Of a stretch of DNA of 64,000 nucleotides, positions 1-8,667 are shown piece after piece (position 1 is the first letter of the stretch; every line of letters begins with the position of its first letter). The position numbers were made by a program, and so were the translations under genes. The notes under the pieces are model-generated. The model had not been told where the DNA came from and made no database searches. It saw nothing but the letters and a program-made list of their open reading frames with translations. Origin of the DNA: Streptomyces changanensis (lineage in GTDB: Bacteria > Actinomycetota > Actinomycetes > Streptomycetales > Streptomycetaceae); the NCBI RefSeq assembly GCF_024600715.1, contig NZ_CP102332.1:4464001-4528000 (forward strand), given 5' to 3'.

Positions 1-941
1 CCACGCACCAGGTGACCTGGCTCTTCGGTGACCGCGGCATACCCGCGAGCTACCGCCACATGGACGGCTTCGGTTCCCACACGTACCAGTGGAACAACGA
101 GGCCGGCGAGGTCTTCTGGGTCAAGTACCACTTCAAGACCGACCAGGGCATCAAGAACCTCACCCAGGCCGAGGCCAACCGGCTCGCCGGTGAGGACCCG
201 GACTCGCACCAGCGCGACCTGCGCGAGTCGATCGAGCGGGGCGAGTACCCGACGTGGACCGTCGGCGTGCAGATCATGCCCGCCGCGGACGCCGCGACGT
301 ACCGCTTCAACCCGTTCGACCTCACCAAGGTCTGGCCGCACGCCGACTACCCGGTCATCGAGTTCGGCAAGCTGGAGCTCAACCGCAACCCGGAGAACGT
401 CTTCGCCGAGGTCGAGCAGTCGATCTTCTCCCCGGCGCACTTCGTGCCCGGCATCGGCCCGTCGCCCGACAAGATGCTCCAGGGCCGGCTCTTCGCCTAC
501 GGCGACGCCCACCGCTACCGCGTCGGCATCAACGCCGACCACCTGCCGGTGAACCGCCCGCACGCCACCGAGGCGCGCACCAACAGCCGGGACGGCTTCC
601 TGTACGACGGCCGCCACAAGGGCGCGAAGAACTACGAGCCGAACAGCTTCGGCGGTCCGACGCAGACCGGTCGCCCGCTGTGGCAGCCCGTCCCGGTGAC
701 CGGGGTGACCGGTGACCTGGAGGCGCCCGTCCACGCCGAGGACAACGACTTCGTCCAGGCGGGCAACCTCTACCGGCTGATGACGGAGGAGGAGAAGGAG
801 CGTCTGATCGCCAACCTGGCGGGCTTCATCGCCAAGGTCTCGCGCGTCGACATCGCCGAGCGGGCCATCAACAACTTCCGCCAGGCGGACGAGGACTACG
901 GCAAGCGGCTGGAGGCCGCGGTCCAGGCCCTGCGCGGCTGA
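1..941 (+). CDS. Catalase, 3' part (5' end outside window)
   Basis: C-terminal part (about 313 residues) of a haem catalase that dismutates hydrogen peroxide. The frame is open from the window edge, so the start lies upstream. The opening residues THQVTWLFGDRG, followed by GIPASYRHMDGFGSHTY, are the classic small-subunit clade catalase core. The distal haem pocket and active-site His would be upstream. The C-terminus ends without a flavodoxin-like extension, fitting a small-subunit enzyme of roughly 480-490 residues. A strong hairpin follows 26 bp after the stop, so this is the end of its transcript. The catalase family assignment is firm; which paralogue cannot be told. Confidence 0.95.
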   Translation, partial: THQVTWLFGDRGIPASYRHMDGFGSHTYQWNNEAGEVFWVKYHFKTDQGIKNLTQAEANRLAGEDPDSHQRDLRESIERGEYPTWTVGVQIMPAADAATYRFNPFDLTKVWPHADYPVIEFGKLELNRNPENVFAEVEQSIFSPAHFVPGIGPSPDKMLQGRLFAYGDAHRYRVGINADHLPVNRPHATEARTNSRDGFLYDGRHKGAKNYEPNSFGGPTQTGRPLWQPVPVTGVTGDLEAPVHAEDNDFVQAGNLYRLMTEEEKERLIANLAGFIAKVSRVDIAERAINNFRQADEDYGKRLEAAVQALRG

Positions 942-966
942 CAGCACTGGATCGCTTGCCGTGGAC

Positions 967-1000
967 GGAGGGCCGGCTCCCCTTGGGGGGCCGGCCCTCC
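967..1000 (+). terminator. Intrinsic terminator after catalase
   Basis: A 16-bp stem (967-982 with 985-1000, one mismatch) closes on a 2-nt loop directly after the catalase stop. It contains GGAGGGCCGGC and its complement. There is no long T-run, as is usual for Streptomyces terminators. It also lies 26 bp beyond the CBS gene stop read from the other strand, so it may serve both genes. Confidence 0.8.
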
Positions 1001-1025
1001 CGCGCGTGCGTACCGGCCCGGCCCC

Positions 1026-1442
1026 TCAGCCGGCCACCGCGGCCGCCGGGACCGCCGACACCCCCCGGCGGGCGGGGGCCCAGCGGCGCAGCAGGTCGCG
1101 GACGGAGACGACGCCGACCGGGCCGGTGCCGTCGAGGACGACGAGGTGCCGGAAGCCGCCGTGCGTCATGGCCGCCGCCGCCTCGTCCAGGGTCCAGTCG
1201 GGCGCCGCGAACACGACGTCCGTGGTGGTGTGCGCGCCCGCGGCCTCCAGGTCCGGGTTCTGCCCGGCGCCCAGGGAGTTGAGGATGTCGCGTTCGGTGA
1301 GGATGCCGATCTGGTTGCTGTCGTGGTCGAGGACGACGGCGGCGCCGACACGGCGCGCCGACATCAGCGTCGCCGCCTGGCGCAGGGTGTGGGCGGGGCC
1401 GATGGTGAGGACCAGGGTGCTCATGGCGTCACGGACGAGCAT
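1026..1442 (-). CDS. CBS-domain protein (138 aa)
   Basis: Small cytosolic protein made almost entirely of two CBS motifs. The first (about residues 1-60) contains RDAMSTLVLTIGP and GILTERDIL; the second (about 70-128) contains RHLVVLDGTGPVGVVSVRDLL. Paired CBS motifs form a Bateman module that binds adenosyl ligands such as AMP, ATP or NAD in known families. No catalytic domain is attached, so it may be a free-standing energy or redox sensor. The start at 1442 is chosen because a near-perfect Shine-Dalgarno (AAGGAGG) precedes it; the frame stays open far upstream, but that part looks like noise. Ligand and partner are unknown. Confidence 0.85.
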   Translation of the reverse strand: MLVRDAMSTLVLTIGPAHTLRQAATLMSARRVGAAVVLDHDSNQIGILTERDILNSLGAGQNPDLEAAGAHTTTDVVFAAPDWTLDEAAAAMTHGGFRHLVVLDGTGPVGVVSVRDLLRRWAPARRGVSAVPAAAVAG

Positions 1443-1580
1443 GGGGAGCCACCTCCTTGGTGAACCCTTCCACGCGAAGGGATTCACAAGTGCACAAGTG
1501 GGGGACCCCAGAGTGGCAGGGACGGGGGTGCCCGACAAGGGGGCGCGACACGGCTGCCGCCCCCTCGTCACCACCCCCGC

Positions 1581-1615
1581 GTGCGCCGTGCGCCGTGCGC
1601 CGTGCGCCGTGCGCC
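1581..1615. repeat. Five perfect tandem copies of a 7-bp unit
   Basis: GTGCGCC is repeated five times without error in the 266-bp gap between the CBS gene start and the hisN stop. A partial sixth copy follows. The unit length is not a multiple of three, which argues against coding. It looks like a slippage-prone simple repeat. Confidence 0.9.
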
Positions 1616-1708
1616 GTACGTCGGGCGCCCGCCCGTCGGCTGTCGTACCGCCGTCCGGCGCTCCGGCCCGTCCGGCGCTCCCGGTGCCGGGCGCGCAGTG
1701 CGCAGGGG

Positions 1709-2578
1709 TCAGCCCCGCTCGTCGCCCAGGTGACCGAGCAGGTCCGCGTGGAGCAGCCCGTTCGACGCGGCGGCGTTCCCGCTGTGGGGTCCCTCGCGAC
1801 CGTCCAGACCGGTGAACCGGCCGCCCGCCTCCTGCACGATGACGGCGGTCGCGGCCATGTCCCACAGCGACAGCTCCGGTTCGGCGCAGAAGTCCACCGC
1901 GCCCTCGGCGACCAGCATGTACGGCCAGAAGTCGCCGTAGGCGCGGGTGCGCCAGCAGGCGCGCGTGAGGTCGAGGAAGCCGTCGAGGCGGCCCCGCTCC
2001 TCCCAGCCGCTCAGCGAGGAGTAGGCGAACGACGCGTCGGACAGCTCCGAGACCCGTGACACGTGGATGCGTGTCGCCGAGGTGAGGCCGCGGCCCGTGT
2101 ACGCGCCCAGCCCCTCCGCCGCCCACCATCGGCGGCCCAGCGCCGGGGCGGACACCACGCCGACCACGGGCCGGTAGCCGTCGCCGGAGCCGTCCCCCGG
2201 GCCGCCGTCGTCACCGTCGCCGTTCCGCGAGCCCTCGCCGGAGCCCTCGTCCGTCTGCTCCATGAGGGCGATGAGCGTCGCCCACACCGGGACGCCGCGC
2301 ACGTAGTTCTTCGTCCCGTCGATCGGGTCGACGACCCAGCGGCGCGGGCCCGAGCCCTCCACGCCGTACTCCTCGCCGAGGATCGCGTCGTGAGGGCGCG
2401 CCCGTTGGAGGTGGCCGCGGATCAGCTCCTCGGCGGCCCGGTCGGCCTCGCTGACCGGGGTCATGTCCGGCTTCGTCTCGACCTTGAGGTCCAGCGCCTT
2501 GAACCGTTCCATCGTGGCGGCGTCCGCGGCGTCCGCCAGTACGTGGGCGAGGCGCAGGTCATCGTGGTAATCGGCCAT
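1709..2578 (-). CDS. hisN: Histidinol-phosphatase, inositol monophosphatase family
   Basis: Mg2+-dependent phosphatase expected to hydrolyse L-histidinol phosphate in histidine synthesis. Family motifs are in order: LGEEYG (about 68-73), DPIDGTKN (84-91) and [15 protein letters not shown] (from 239). The start of the chain ([15 protein letters not shown]) also resembles actinobacterial HisN. An acidic, glycine-rich insertion of about 25 residues (109-134, rich in Gly, Asp, Ser) sits right after the DPIDGT region, between strands of the fold; most relatives lack such a long loop. IMPase-type specificity cannot be excluded, but the position in the Streptomyces core fits HisN. Confidence 0.88.
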   Translation of the reverse strand: MADYHDDLRLAHVLADAADAATMERFKALDLKVETKPDMTPVSEADRAAEELIRGHLQRARPHDAILGEEYGVEGSGPRRWVVDPIDGTKNYVRGVPVWATLIALMEQTDEGSGEGSRNGDGDDGGPGDGSGDGYRPVVGVVSAPALGRRWWAAEGLGAYTGRGLTSATRIHVSRVSELSDASFAYSSLSGWEERGRLDGFLDLTRACWRTRAYGDFWPYMLVAEGAVDFCAEPELSLWDMAATAVIVQEAGGRFTGLDGREGPHSGNAAASNGLLHADLLGHLGDERG

Positions 2579-2676
2579 GCGCCCGACTCTATCCCGCGGG
2601 TCCGTCCGCCCCCTTGACAGTCCGTGGGGGCCGCCCGACCCTGGCCCCCAGAGCTGCCTGCCCCGGGGAGGCGCCG

Positions 2677-3357
2677 GTGTCCACCGCGCGAGAGGCCCTG
2701 CTCGACGCCGCCCACGAGGCCCTGTGCGAGCGGCCCTGGGCCACCATTCGCATGGTCGACGTCGCGGCGTCCGCGCGGGTCTCGCGGCAGACGCTGTACA
2801 ACGAGTTCGGCGGCAAGGACGGGCTCGCGCGGGCCCTGCTGCGGTACGAGGCCGACAGCTGCCTGGAGCTGGTCGTCCCCGCCGGTACGGTCGCCCCCGG
2901 CACCCCCGGCACCCCCGGCACCCCCGGCAGCCCCGGCGCCCCTACCGATACGGGCGACCCCACCGGTACGGGGGACGACGTCGTCGAGTGCCTCGCCGCC
3001 CTCGCCGAGCGGCTCGTCCGCCGGGCCGAGGCCCGGCCCCTGCTGCGGGCGCTGCTCACCGGCTGCCGCTGCGCACACCTCCCCGACCCGCGCCCCGCGC
3101 GCCCCGGCGGCACCTCGCGCACCGGCACCGTCCCGCATCCGGCCGACGCGGGCGTCCCGCCCGGAGCCGGCGACCTGGTGACGCGGATACGGGACCGGGT
3201 GCAGCGGGCCACCGGGGCGCGCCCGCCCGCCGTCGAGATCGCGGTGCGGCTCGCCGTCAGCCAGCTCGTCGTACCGCACCCGGACGGGGCCGGTGCGCTC
3301 GTACGGGCCGCGCTCGGCCGTGTCAGTGCGACGAGCCCGACAGCTGGAGGCCGATGA
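2677..3357 (+). CDS. TetR-family transcriptional regulator
   Basis: About 226 residues with an N-terminal TetR helix-turn-helix: [30 protein letters not shown] (about residues 26-55). The middle carries a low-complexity linker of repeated Gly-Thr-Pro triplets (about 70-90) before a helical ligand-binding domain. The GTG at 2677 is preferred over the longer frame from 2614 because GGGGAGG lies 7 bp upstream and the HTH then starts where it does in relatives. The 3' end overlaps the convergent SMR exporter gene by 35 bp. An inverted repeat upstream of that exporter (3767-3796) is a natural candidate operator, so I infer that it controls the exporter. Confidence 0.82.
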   Translation: MSTAREALLDAAHEALCERPWATIRMVDVAASARVSRQTLYNEFGGKDGLARALLRYEADSCLELVVPAGTVAPGTPGTPGTPGSPGAPTDTGDPTGTGDDVVECLAALAERLVRRAEARPLLRALLTGCRCAHLPDPRPARPGGTSRTGTVPHPADAGVPPGAGDLVTRIRDRVQRATGARPPAVEIAVRLAVSQLVVPHPDGAGALVRAALGRVSATSPTAGGR

Positions 3358-3646
3358 CGCCGACGATCACGAGCGTGATCGAGACGATCTTCAGCGCCGA
3401 CACCAGGTCGCCGAGGAAGACCATCCCGTAGATCGCCGTACCGGTCGCGCCGATCCCCGTCCACACGGCGTACGCGGGTCCGATGTCGAGCTTGCGGAGC
3501 GACAGCGTCAGCAGGCCGAAGCTGCCCAGCGCGAACGCCGCGAAGGCGACCGTCGGCCACAGCCGGGTGAAACCGTGCGACAGCTTCAGACAGACCGCGA
3601 AGCCCGTCTCCAGCAGGCCGGCCACCACCACCAACAGCCACGCCAT
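3323..3646 (-). CDS. sugE: SMR-family exporter, SugE/Gdx-like
   Basis: 107-residue protein with four transmembrane helices, the size of the small multidrug resistance family. The essential membrane Glu is in LLETGFAVCLK (about residue 13). The motif AYAVWTGIGATGTAIYG in helix 3, together with KLSHGFTRLWP, is the SugE/Gdx type, whose members export guanidinium in exchange for protons; other SMR branches export quaternary ammonium drugs. It lies convergent to a TetR regulator and overlaps its 3' end. I found no convincing guanidine riboswitch in the leader; a promoter-overlapping inverted repeat is present instead. It could belong to a two-gene SMR pair, but only one SMR gene is seen. Confidence 0.88.
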   Translation of the reverse strand: MAWLLVVVAGLLETGFAVCLKLSHGFTRLWPTVAFAAFALGSFGLLTLSLRKLDIGPAYAVWTGIGATGTAIYGMVFLGDLVSALKIVSITLVIVGVIGLQLSGSSH

Positions 3647-3766
3647 CGTCCGTGCCTCCCACGCCCTCGCCCGCCGGAAGGTGACGGTCCGTCCCCTCGC
3701 GCGCCGCGCGCCCGTGCCGTGCTCCGGGCGCCGTCCGCGCGCCCCGGCCGCCGTCGACGCGCCGCC

Positions 3767-3796
3767 TGGGTGCGATTATGCACTTACTCGCACCCA
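3767..3796 (-). promoter_or_regulatory. Inverted repeat over putative SMR promoter
   Basis: TGGGTGCG (3767-3774) and CGCACCCA (3789-3796) form a perfect 8-bp inverted repeat with a 14-bp AT-richer spacer. Read toward the SMR gene the spacer contains CATAAT, a good -10 element, so the repeat would overlap the promoter like a TetR operator. It lies 20 bp beyond the rsgA stop, so a role as an rsgA terminator is the alternative. Confidence 0.5.
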
Positions 3797-3816
3797 AGCC
3801 GGGCAAACCGGACCGG

Positions 3817-4830
3817 TCAGTCGCCCTCGCGTCGCTCCCGCGTCGTCAGCAGCCGCCGCAGCGAGTAGAGCCGCGCCGGGTCGGCGTGCCCCTCCTCGAC
3901 CCACGCGTCCAGCGCGCAGTCCGGCTCGTCGTGGCTGCACGCGCGCGGGCAGCCGTCCGTACCCCGCTCCAGGTCCGGGAAGGCGCGGATGACGCGCGAG
4001 GGGTCGACGTGGTGCAGCCCGAACGACCGCACGCCCGGGGTGTCGATCACCCAGCCGCCCGCCTCGCCCGCCAGGGGCAGGGCCAGCGCGGACGTCGTCG
4101 TGTGGCGGCCGCGGCCCGTGACGGCGTTGACGTGGCCCGTCGACCGCCGCAGTTCCTCCGGGACCAGCGCGTTCACCAGGGTCGTCTTGCCCACGCCGGA
4201 GTGGCCGACGAAGGCCGTGGTGCGTCCCCACAGGTGGGCGCGCACCCGGTCCGCCGCGCCCCCGTCGTCCAGCTCGTCGCGGTTGGTCACCACGTACGGG
4301 ATGTCGAGGGCGCCGTACAGCTCCAGCAGCTCCGAAGGGGGCGCCAGGTCCGACTTGGTGAGCACGAGCAGCGGCTCCAGGCCGCCGTCGAACGCGGCGA
4401 CCAGGCAGCGGTCGATCAGCCGGGGCCGCGGCTCGGGGTCGGCGAGCGCGGTGACGATGGCCAACTGGTCGGCGTTGGCGACGACGACCCGCTCGTACGG
4501 ATCGTCGTCGTCCGCCGTCCGGCGCAGCACCGAGGACCGCTCCCCGATGCGCACGATCCGCGCGAGGGAGTCCTTGCCGCCCGACAGGTCGCCGACGATC
4601 GACACCCGGTCGCCCACCACCGCCGCCTTGCGGCCCAGCTCCCGCGCCTTCATCGCGAGGACCGTGCGGTCCTCCACCAGGCAGGTGATGCGGCCCCGGT
4701 CCACGGTGAGGACCATGCCGTCCGCGGCGTCCTCGTGCTTCGGGCGGATGCTGGTGCGGGGTCGGTTCCCCTTGCGGTTGGGACGGACGCGGATGTCGTC
4801 CTCGTCGGCGTTCCTGCCGTAGCGGCGCAT
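3817..4830 (-). CDS. rsgA: Ribosome small subunit GTPase RsgA
   Basis: Circularly permuted GTPase that assists 30S subunit maturation. After an N-terminal OB-fold come G4 (TKSD, about 158), then G1/P-loop GHSGVGKTT (about 209-217), then G3 DTPG (about 263). This is the permuted order diagnostic of RsgA. A C-terminal zinc cluster follows (C294, C298, H300, C305). The start at 4830 (MRRYGRNADEDD) matches streptomycete homologues and falls 5 bp after the aroA stop; a GTG 12 codons upstream would overlap aroA. It is probably co-transcribed with aroA. Length 337 residues is normal. Confidence 0.95.
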   Translation of the reverse strand: MRRYGRNADEDDIRVRPNRKGNRPRTSIRPKHEDAADGMVLTVDRGRITCLVEDRTVLAMKARELGRKAAVVGDRVSIVGDLSGGKDSLARIVRIGERSSVLRRTADDDDPYERVVVANADQLAIVTALADPEPRPRLIDRCLVAAFDGGLEPLLVLTKSDLAPPSELLELYGALDIPYVVTNRDELDDGGAADRVRAHLWGRTTAFVGHSGVGKTTLVNALVPEELRRSTGHVNAVTGRGRHTTTSALALPLAGEAGGWVIDTPGVRSFGLHHVDPSRVIRAFPDLERGTDGCPRACSHDEPDCALDAWVEEGHADPARLYSLRRLLTTRERREGD

Positions 4831-4835
4831 GTCGT

Positions 4836-6182
4836 TCAGGCCTCGGTCGCGAGCATCTCGGTCCACATCTGCGGGAAGTCGGGCAGGGTCTTGGCGGTCG
4901 TCGCCACGTTCTCCACGCGCACCCCTTCGACGGCGAGGCCGATCAGGGCGCCGGCCGTCGCCATGCGGTGGTCGTCGTACGTGTGGAAGACGCCGCCGCG
5001 CAGCGGGCGGGGCCGGATGTGCAGCCCGTCCTCCGTCTCGGTCACGTCACCGCCGAGGCCGTTGATCTCCTTGGTCAGCGCCGCCAGCCGGTCCGTCTCG
5101 TGCAGCCGCAGGTGCGCCACGCCCCGCAGCGTCGACGGCGAGTCGGCGAGGGCCGCGACCGCCGCGATGCCCGGGGTCAGCTCGCCCACCTCGCCGAGGT
5201 CCACGTCGATGCCGTGGATCCGACCCGATCCGGTGAAGGTCAGACCGGCCTCGTCCAGCTCGCAGGAGCCACCCATCTCGGTGAAGATCTCCCGCAGCGC
5301 GTCGCCCGGCTGCGTCGTCCGCGCGGGCCAGTCGGGGATGGTGACCCGGCCGCCGGTGACGAGCGCCGCCGCCAGGAACGGCTGCGCGTTGGACAGGTCC
5401 GGCTCGATGACGAGGTCCCGGCCGAGCAGCGCCGAAGGGGAGACCCGCCACACGTTGGGCTCGCCGCCCGTCTCCGGCTCGTCGACCTGCGCGCCCACCG
5501 CGCGCAGCATGTCGACGGTCATCCGGATGTGCGGCATCGAGGGGAGCCGCGGGCCGGTGTGCCGCACCTCGACGCCCTGGTTGAAGCGCGGCGCCGACAG
5601 CAGCAGCGCGCTGACGAACTGCGAGGACGACGACGCGTCGATGGCGACCTTGCCGCCGTCCAGGGCGCCGGCCCCGTGCACCGTCAGCGGCAGCGCGCCG
5701 CGCCCCTCGTCGTCGATCCGGGCGCCCAGCACGCGCAGCGCGTCGATCACGCCGTGCAGCGGACGCTCGTACGAGCGCGGGTCGCCGTCGAAACGGACCG
5801 GGCCGTCCGCGAGGGCGGCCACCGGGGGCAGGAACCGCATGACCGTGCCGGCGTTGCCCACGTCCACCGAGGCCGGGCCGTGGAGCCCGGCGGGGATGAC
5901 GCGCCACGCCTCGCCCGTACCGGACGGGGCGCCTGCGGCGGAGGAGCTGGACGACACCGTCTCCTCGATGCCGACGCCCAGCGTCCGCAGCGCCTCGGCC
6001 ATCAGCAGCGTGTCCCGGGACCGCAGCGGGCGGCGCAGCCAGCCCGGCTCGGAGGCGAGGGCGGCCAGGACCAGGGCACGGTTCGTGACCGACTTGGAAC
6101 CGGGCACGGCGACGGTGGCGTCGACGGGGCCACTCGCGTGCGGTGCGGGCCAGGGGTCAGGGTGCACGGGGGTATCGGTCAT
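4836..6182 (-). CDS. aroA: 3-phosphoshikimate 1-carboxyvinyltransferase (EPSP synthase)
   Basis: Sixth enzyme of the shikimate pathway, joining shikimate 3-phosphate and phosphoenolpyruvate. Visible motifs include [18 protein letters not shown] near the N-terminus, [16 protein letters not shown] (phosphate/PEP site), [12 protein letters not shown], and [21 protein letters not shown] near the C-terminus. The 448-residue length and two-domain layout are typical. ATG at 6182 has GAGGGG just upstream; a GTG three codons earlier is possible. The next gene, rsgA, starts 5 bp after the stop, a streptomycete arrangement suggesting one transcript. Confidence 0.95.
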   Translation of the reverse strand: MTDTPVHPDPWPAPHASGPVDATVAVPGSKSVTNRALVLAALASEPGWLRRPLRSRDTLLMAEALRTLGVGIEETVSSSSSAAGAPSGTGEAWRVIPAGLHGPASVDVGNAGTVMRFLPPVAALADGPVRFDGDPRSYERPLHGVIDALRVLGARIDDEGRGALPLTVHGAGALDGGKVAIDASSSSQFVSALLLSAPRFNQGVEVRHTGPRLPSMPHIRMTVDMLRAVGAQVDEPETGGEPNVWRVSPSALLGRDLVIEPDLSNAQPFLAAALVTGGRVTIPDWPARTTQPGDALREIFTEMGGSCELDEAGLTFTGSGRIHGIDVDLGEVGELTPGIAAVAALADSPSTLRGVAHLRLHETDRLAALTKEINGLGGDVTETEDGLHIRPRPLRGGVFHTYDDHRMATAGALIGLAVEGVRVENVATTAKTLPDFPQMWTEMLATEA

Positions 6183-6209
6183 GCCCCTCACTTTAGTGGG
6201 CCGAGCAGG

Positions 6210-6914
6210 TCACAGACCGAGCAGCCAGCGGCCGCCGCCGATCAGCGAGCAGAGCGCCACGGAGTGGAAGAGGAACAGCCAGAGCGCCGCCGGCGCGTGG
6301 GTCAGCCGGGCGAGCTGGTCGGCGTCGGAGTCCCACGCCTCGCCCCGCCGCCGCTTGGCCTGGAGCTCGAACACCGGCCGCACGCCGCCCAGCAGCAGGA
6401 ACCACACCACGCTGTACGCGAAGGCCGCCTGCACCTGCGGTTCGGTCAGCCACGACACCAGCAGGAAGGTCCCGCCCGTCAGCAGGACCGTCAGCGCCCC
6501 GTAGGCGTTGCGCACCATCAGCAGCATCGCGATCAGCAGGGCCGTCGCCACCCACAGCAGCAGCGTGATCCGGTGCGCGGCGAGCAGCCAGGCACCGCCG
6601 AGGCCCAGCAGCGACGGCGCGGTGTAGCCGGCGGCCGCCGTCAGGATCATGCCGAGGCCGGTCGGCCGGCCCCGGCTCACGGTCAGCCCGCTGGTGTCGG
6701 AGTGGAGCCGGATGCCCTCCAGGCGGCGGCCGGTGAGGAGCGCCACCAGCCCGTGGCCGCCCTCGTGGGCGATGGTGACCGCGTTGCGCGACAGCCGCCA
6801 CACCGTCCGCGGGGCCGTCACCGCCAAGGCGGCGACGGCGGTCGCGAGGACCAGCCACAGCTCGGGCGCCGGCTGGGTGCCGAGCACGTCGGACAGGAAC
6901 TTCGTGGTGGCCAT
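6210..6914 (-). CDS. M50B-type membrane metallopeptidase-like protein
   Basis: 234-residue integral membrane protein with about six hydrophobic segments and an intramembrane HEGGH motif (His50-Glu51-His54), the zinc-binding HExxH of site-2-protease-like families. The surrounding text NAVTIAHEGGHGLVALLTGRRLEGI is characteristic of the actinobacterial M50B group. I do not see a clear LDG-type third-ligand motif, so catalytic activity is inferred, not shown. It is transcribed toward aroA, with 27 bp between its stop and the aroA start, and is divergent from the SRAP gene with only 50 bp between start codons. Substrate unknown. Confidence 0.75.
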   Translation of the reverse strand: MATTKFLSDVLGTQPAPELWLVLATAVAALAVTAPRTVWRLSRNAVTIAHEGGHGLVALLTGRRLEGIRLHSDTSGLTVSRGRPTGLGMILTAAAGYTAPSLLGLGGAWLLAAHRITLLLWVATALLIAMLLMVRNAYGALTVLLTGGTFLLVSWLTEPQVQAAFAYSVVWFLLLGGVRPVFELQAKRRRGEAWDSDADQLARLTHAPAALWLFLFHSVALCSLIGGGRWLLGL

Positions 6915-6964
6915 GGAGTGAAGGACTCCTCGGGGGACGCGGGGACGTGGCAGGGTGGGACAGT

Positions 6965-7780
6965 ATGTGCGGACGTTACGCGGCCAGTCGACGGCCCGAG
7001 GACCTCGCGGGGGTCTTCGGGATAGAGAAGTGGGAGCCCCGGGAGGCCCTGGAGCCCGACTGGAACGTCGCCCCCACCAAAGAGGTGTACGCGGTACTGG
7101 ACCGCCCCCTCAAGGACGCCGGTTCGCCCCGCCCGGTTCGCCAGCTGCGCACCCTGAAGTGGGGACTCGTCCCCTCCTGGGCCAAGACGCCCGAGGGCGC
7201 CGCCCGGATGATCAACGCCCGGGCCGAGACCGTGCACGAGAAGCCCGCCTTCCGCCGCGCCTTCGCGTCGCGCCGCTGCATCCTCCCCGCCGACGGGTAC
7301 TACGAGTGGGTCACCGGCGCCGCCGAGCGCGAGCTGGAGGTCGAGGGGAAGAAGAAGCGGCCCCGCAAACAGCCGTACTTCGTGACCCCCTCCGACGGCT
7401 CGGTCTTCGCGATGGCGGGCCTGTACGAGTTCTGGCGCGACCCCACGCTGCCGCCCGACCACCCCTCCGCCTGGTGGGCCACCTGCTCGGTGATCACCAC
7501 GGAGGCCGAGCAGGGCCCCCTCGGCGTCGCGCCCGCCGGGGGCCCGCGCTCCCTCGCCGACATCCACCCCCGGATGCCGCTCATGCTGACCCCCGACCGC
7601 TGGGACGCCTGGCTCGACCCCGCCCGCACGGACGTGGAGGAGCTGCGCGGCCTGCTCGCCCCGCCCCCCGAGGGCCTGATGCGGGCCTATCCGGTACCCA
7701 CCGCCGTCAGCAACGTCCGCAACAACGGGCCCGAGCTGCTGACCGAGCTCGACGCCCCGGAGGAGAGCACCCTCTTCTGA
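6965..7780 (+). CDS. SRAP-domain protein (HMCES/YedK family)
   Basis: 271-residue SOS-response-associated peptidase family protein that, in studied members, crosslinks to abasic sites in single-stranded DNA. The catalytic Cys is residue 2 (MCGRY), exposed once Met is removed, so the start must be 6965 and not the in-frame GTG 18 bp upstream. The other active-site positions are present: MINARAE (N84), GYYEW (E114) and DIHPRMP (H201). A basic stretch (about 128-136, KKKRPRK) forms an insertion. Divergent from the M50-like gene; it probably has its own promoter. Confidence 0.93.
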   Translation: MCGRYAASRRPEDLAGVFGIEKWEPREALEPDWNVAPTKEVYAVLDRPLKDAGSPRPVRQLRTLKWGLVPSWAKTPEGAARMINARAETVHEKPAFRRAFASRRCILPADGYYEWVTGAAERELEVEGKKKRPRKQPYFVTPSDGSVFAMAGLYEFWRDPTLPPDHPSAWWATCSVITTEAEQGPLGVAPAGGPRSLADIHPRMPLMLTPDRWDAWLDPARTDVEELRGLLAPPPEGLMRAYPVPTAVSNVRNNGPELLTELDAPEESTLF

Positions 7781-7944
7781 GCCCGGCGGGCCGCCGGCGC
7801 TCCCGCCCCGCGCTCCCGCATCGCGCTCCGGCCCTCCCCGTCCGGGCCCTCCCCGTCCCGGTCTCCCCGCCCGGTCCTCCCCGTCCGGGTGCCGCACCGG
7901 TGGCGTGCGCGGCCCGGGCCGGTGCCACGGGCGAGGATGGGCCC

Positions 7945-8586
7945 GTGACCCAGACCGAGACCATCCCCACGGGCGCCGGCGACGCCCGGATCACCTGGTA
8001 CGGCGCCGGCGCCGGCGCGCGGCTCGTCGTCGCCCTCGGCCACGGCGCCGGCGGCGGGATCGAGGCGCGCGACCTCCAGGCTCTCGCCGCGCACCTGCCG
8101 GACGCCGCCGCCGCGACCGTCGCCCTCGTCGAACAGCCCTGGCGCGTGGCGGGCCGCAAGCTCGCCCCGGCCCCCAAGGCCCTGGACGCGGCCTGGCGTG
8201 AGCTGTGGCCGGCGCTGTGCGCCCCTGGCCTGCCCGTCGTCGCCGGCGGGCGCAGCGCCGGCGCCCGCGTCGCCTGCCGCACCGCCCGCGAGCTGGGCGC
8301 CCACGCAGTCCTCGCGCTGTCCTTCCCGCTCCACCCGCCGGGCCGTCCGGAGCGCTCCCGCGCGGACGAACTCCTCGGCACCGGCCTGCCCACCCTCGTC
8401 GTCCAGGGCGGCAACGACCCCTTCGGCCGGCCCGGCGAGTTCCCCGCGGGCGACCACGCGCTGGTGGAGGTGGCCTGGGCCGACCACTCGTTCGCCGTGC
8501 CGAAGCGGGCCACCACCACGCAGGACGAGGCGCTGGGGACGATCACCGCGGGGGCGGCCCGCTGGCTCGCGGACCTGCCCTCCTGA
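7945..8586 (+). CDS. Alpha/beta-hydrolase (KANL3/Tex30 type)
   Basis: 213-residue predicted hydrolase. GHGAGGG (about residue 33) provides the oxyanion region, GGRSAGARV holds the nucleophile elbow (Ser in G-x-S-A-G), TLVVQGGNDPFG carries the acid, and WADHSF the His. This is a complete triad in the order used by small dienelactone-hydrolase-like proteins of the KANL3/Tex30 group. GTG at 7945 follows a G-rich leader; no long signal peptide is seen, so it is cytosolic. Its stop lies 3 bp before the -35 of the sigR promoter. Substrate unknown. Confidence 0.75.
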   Translation: MTQTETIPTGAGDARITWYGAGAGARLVVALGHGAGGGIEARDLQALAAHLPDAAAATVALVEQPWRVAGRKLAPAPKALDAAWRELWPALCAPGLPVVAGGRSAGARVACRTARELGAHAVLALSFPLHPPGRPERSRADELLGTGLPTLVVQGGNDPFGRPGEFPAGDHALVEVAWADHSFAVPKRATTTQDEALGTITAGAARWLADLPS

Positions 8587-8588
8587 CC

Positions 8589-8615
8589 GGGAATGACGGG
8601 CGGGCCACCGCTGTT
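8589..8615 (+). promoter_or_regulatory. SigR-type autoregulatory promoter upstream of sigR
   Basis: GGGAAT (8589-8594) is followed after exactly 18 bp by GTT (8613-8615). This is the GGAAT-N18-GTT promoter recognised by the thiol-stress factor SigR. It stands 53 bp before the upstream start codon of sigR (8668) and is the equivalent of sigRp2 in S. coelicolor, which makes the longer, unstable SigR' form under disulfide stress. Confidence 0.88.
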
Positions 8616-8667
8616 GTGCCGTACGTCGACGAACGACACAGGAGAGCCAGGAGAGGGAGTCCGCCGC

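Noticed and set aside
3647..3766. Guanidine riboswitch in front of the SMR exporter
   Set aside because: I looked for the conserved core sequences of the guanidine riboswitch classes and saw none; the segment is only GC-rich leader.
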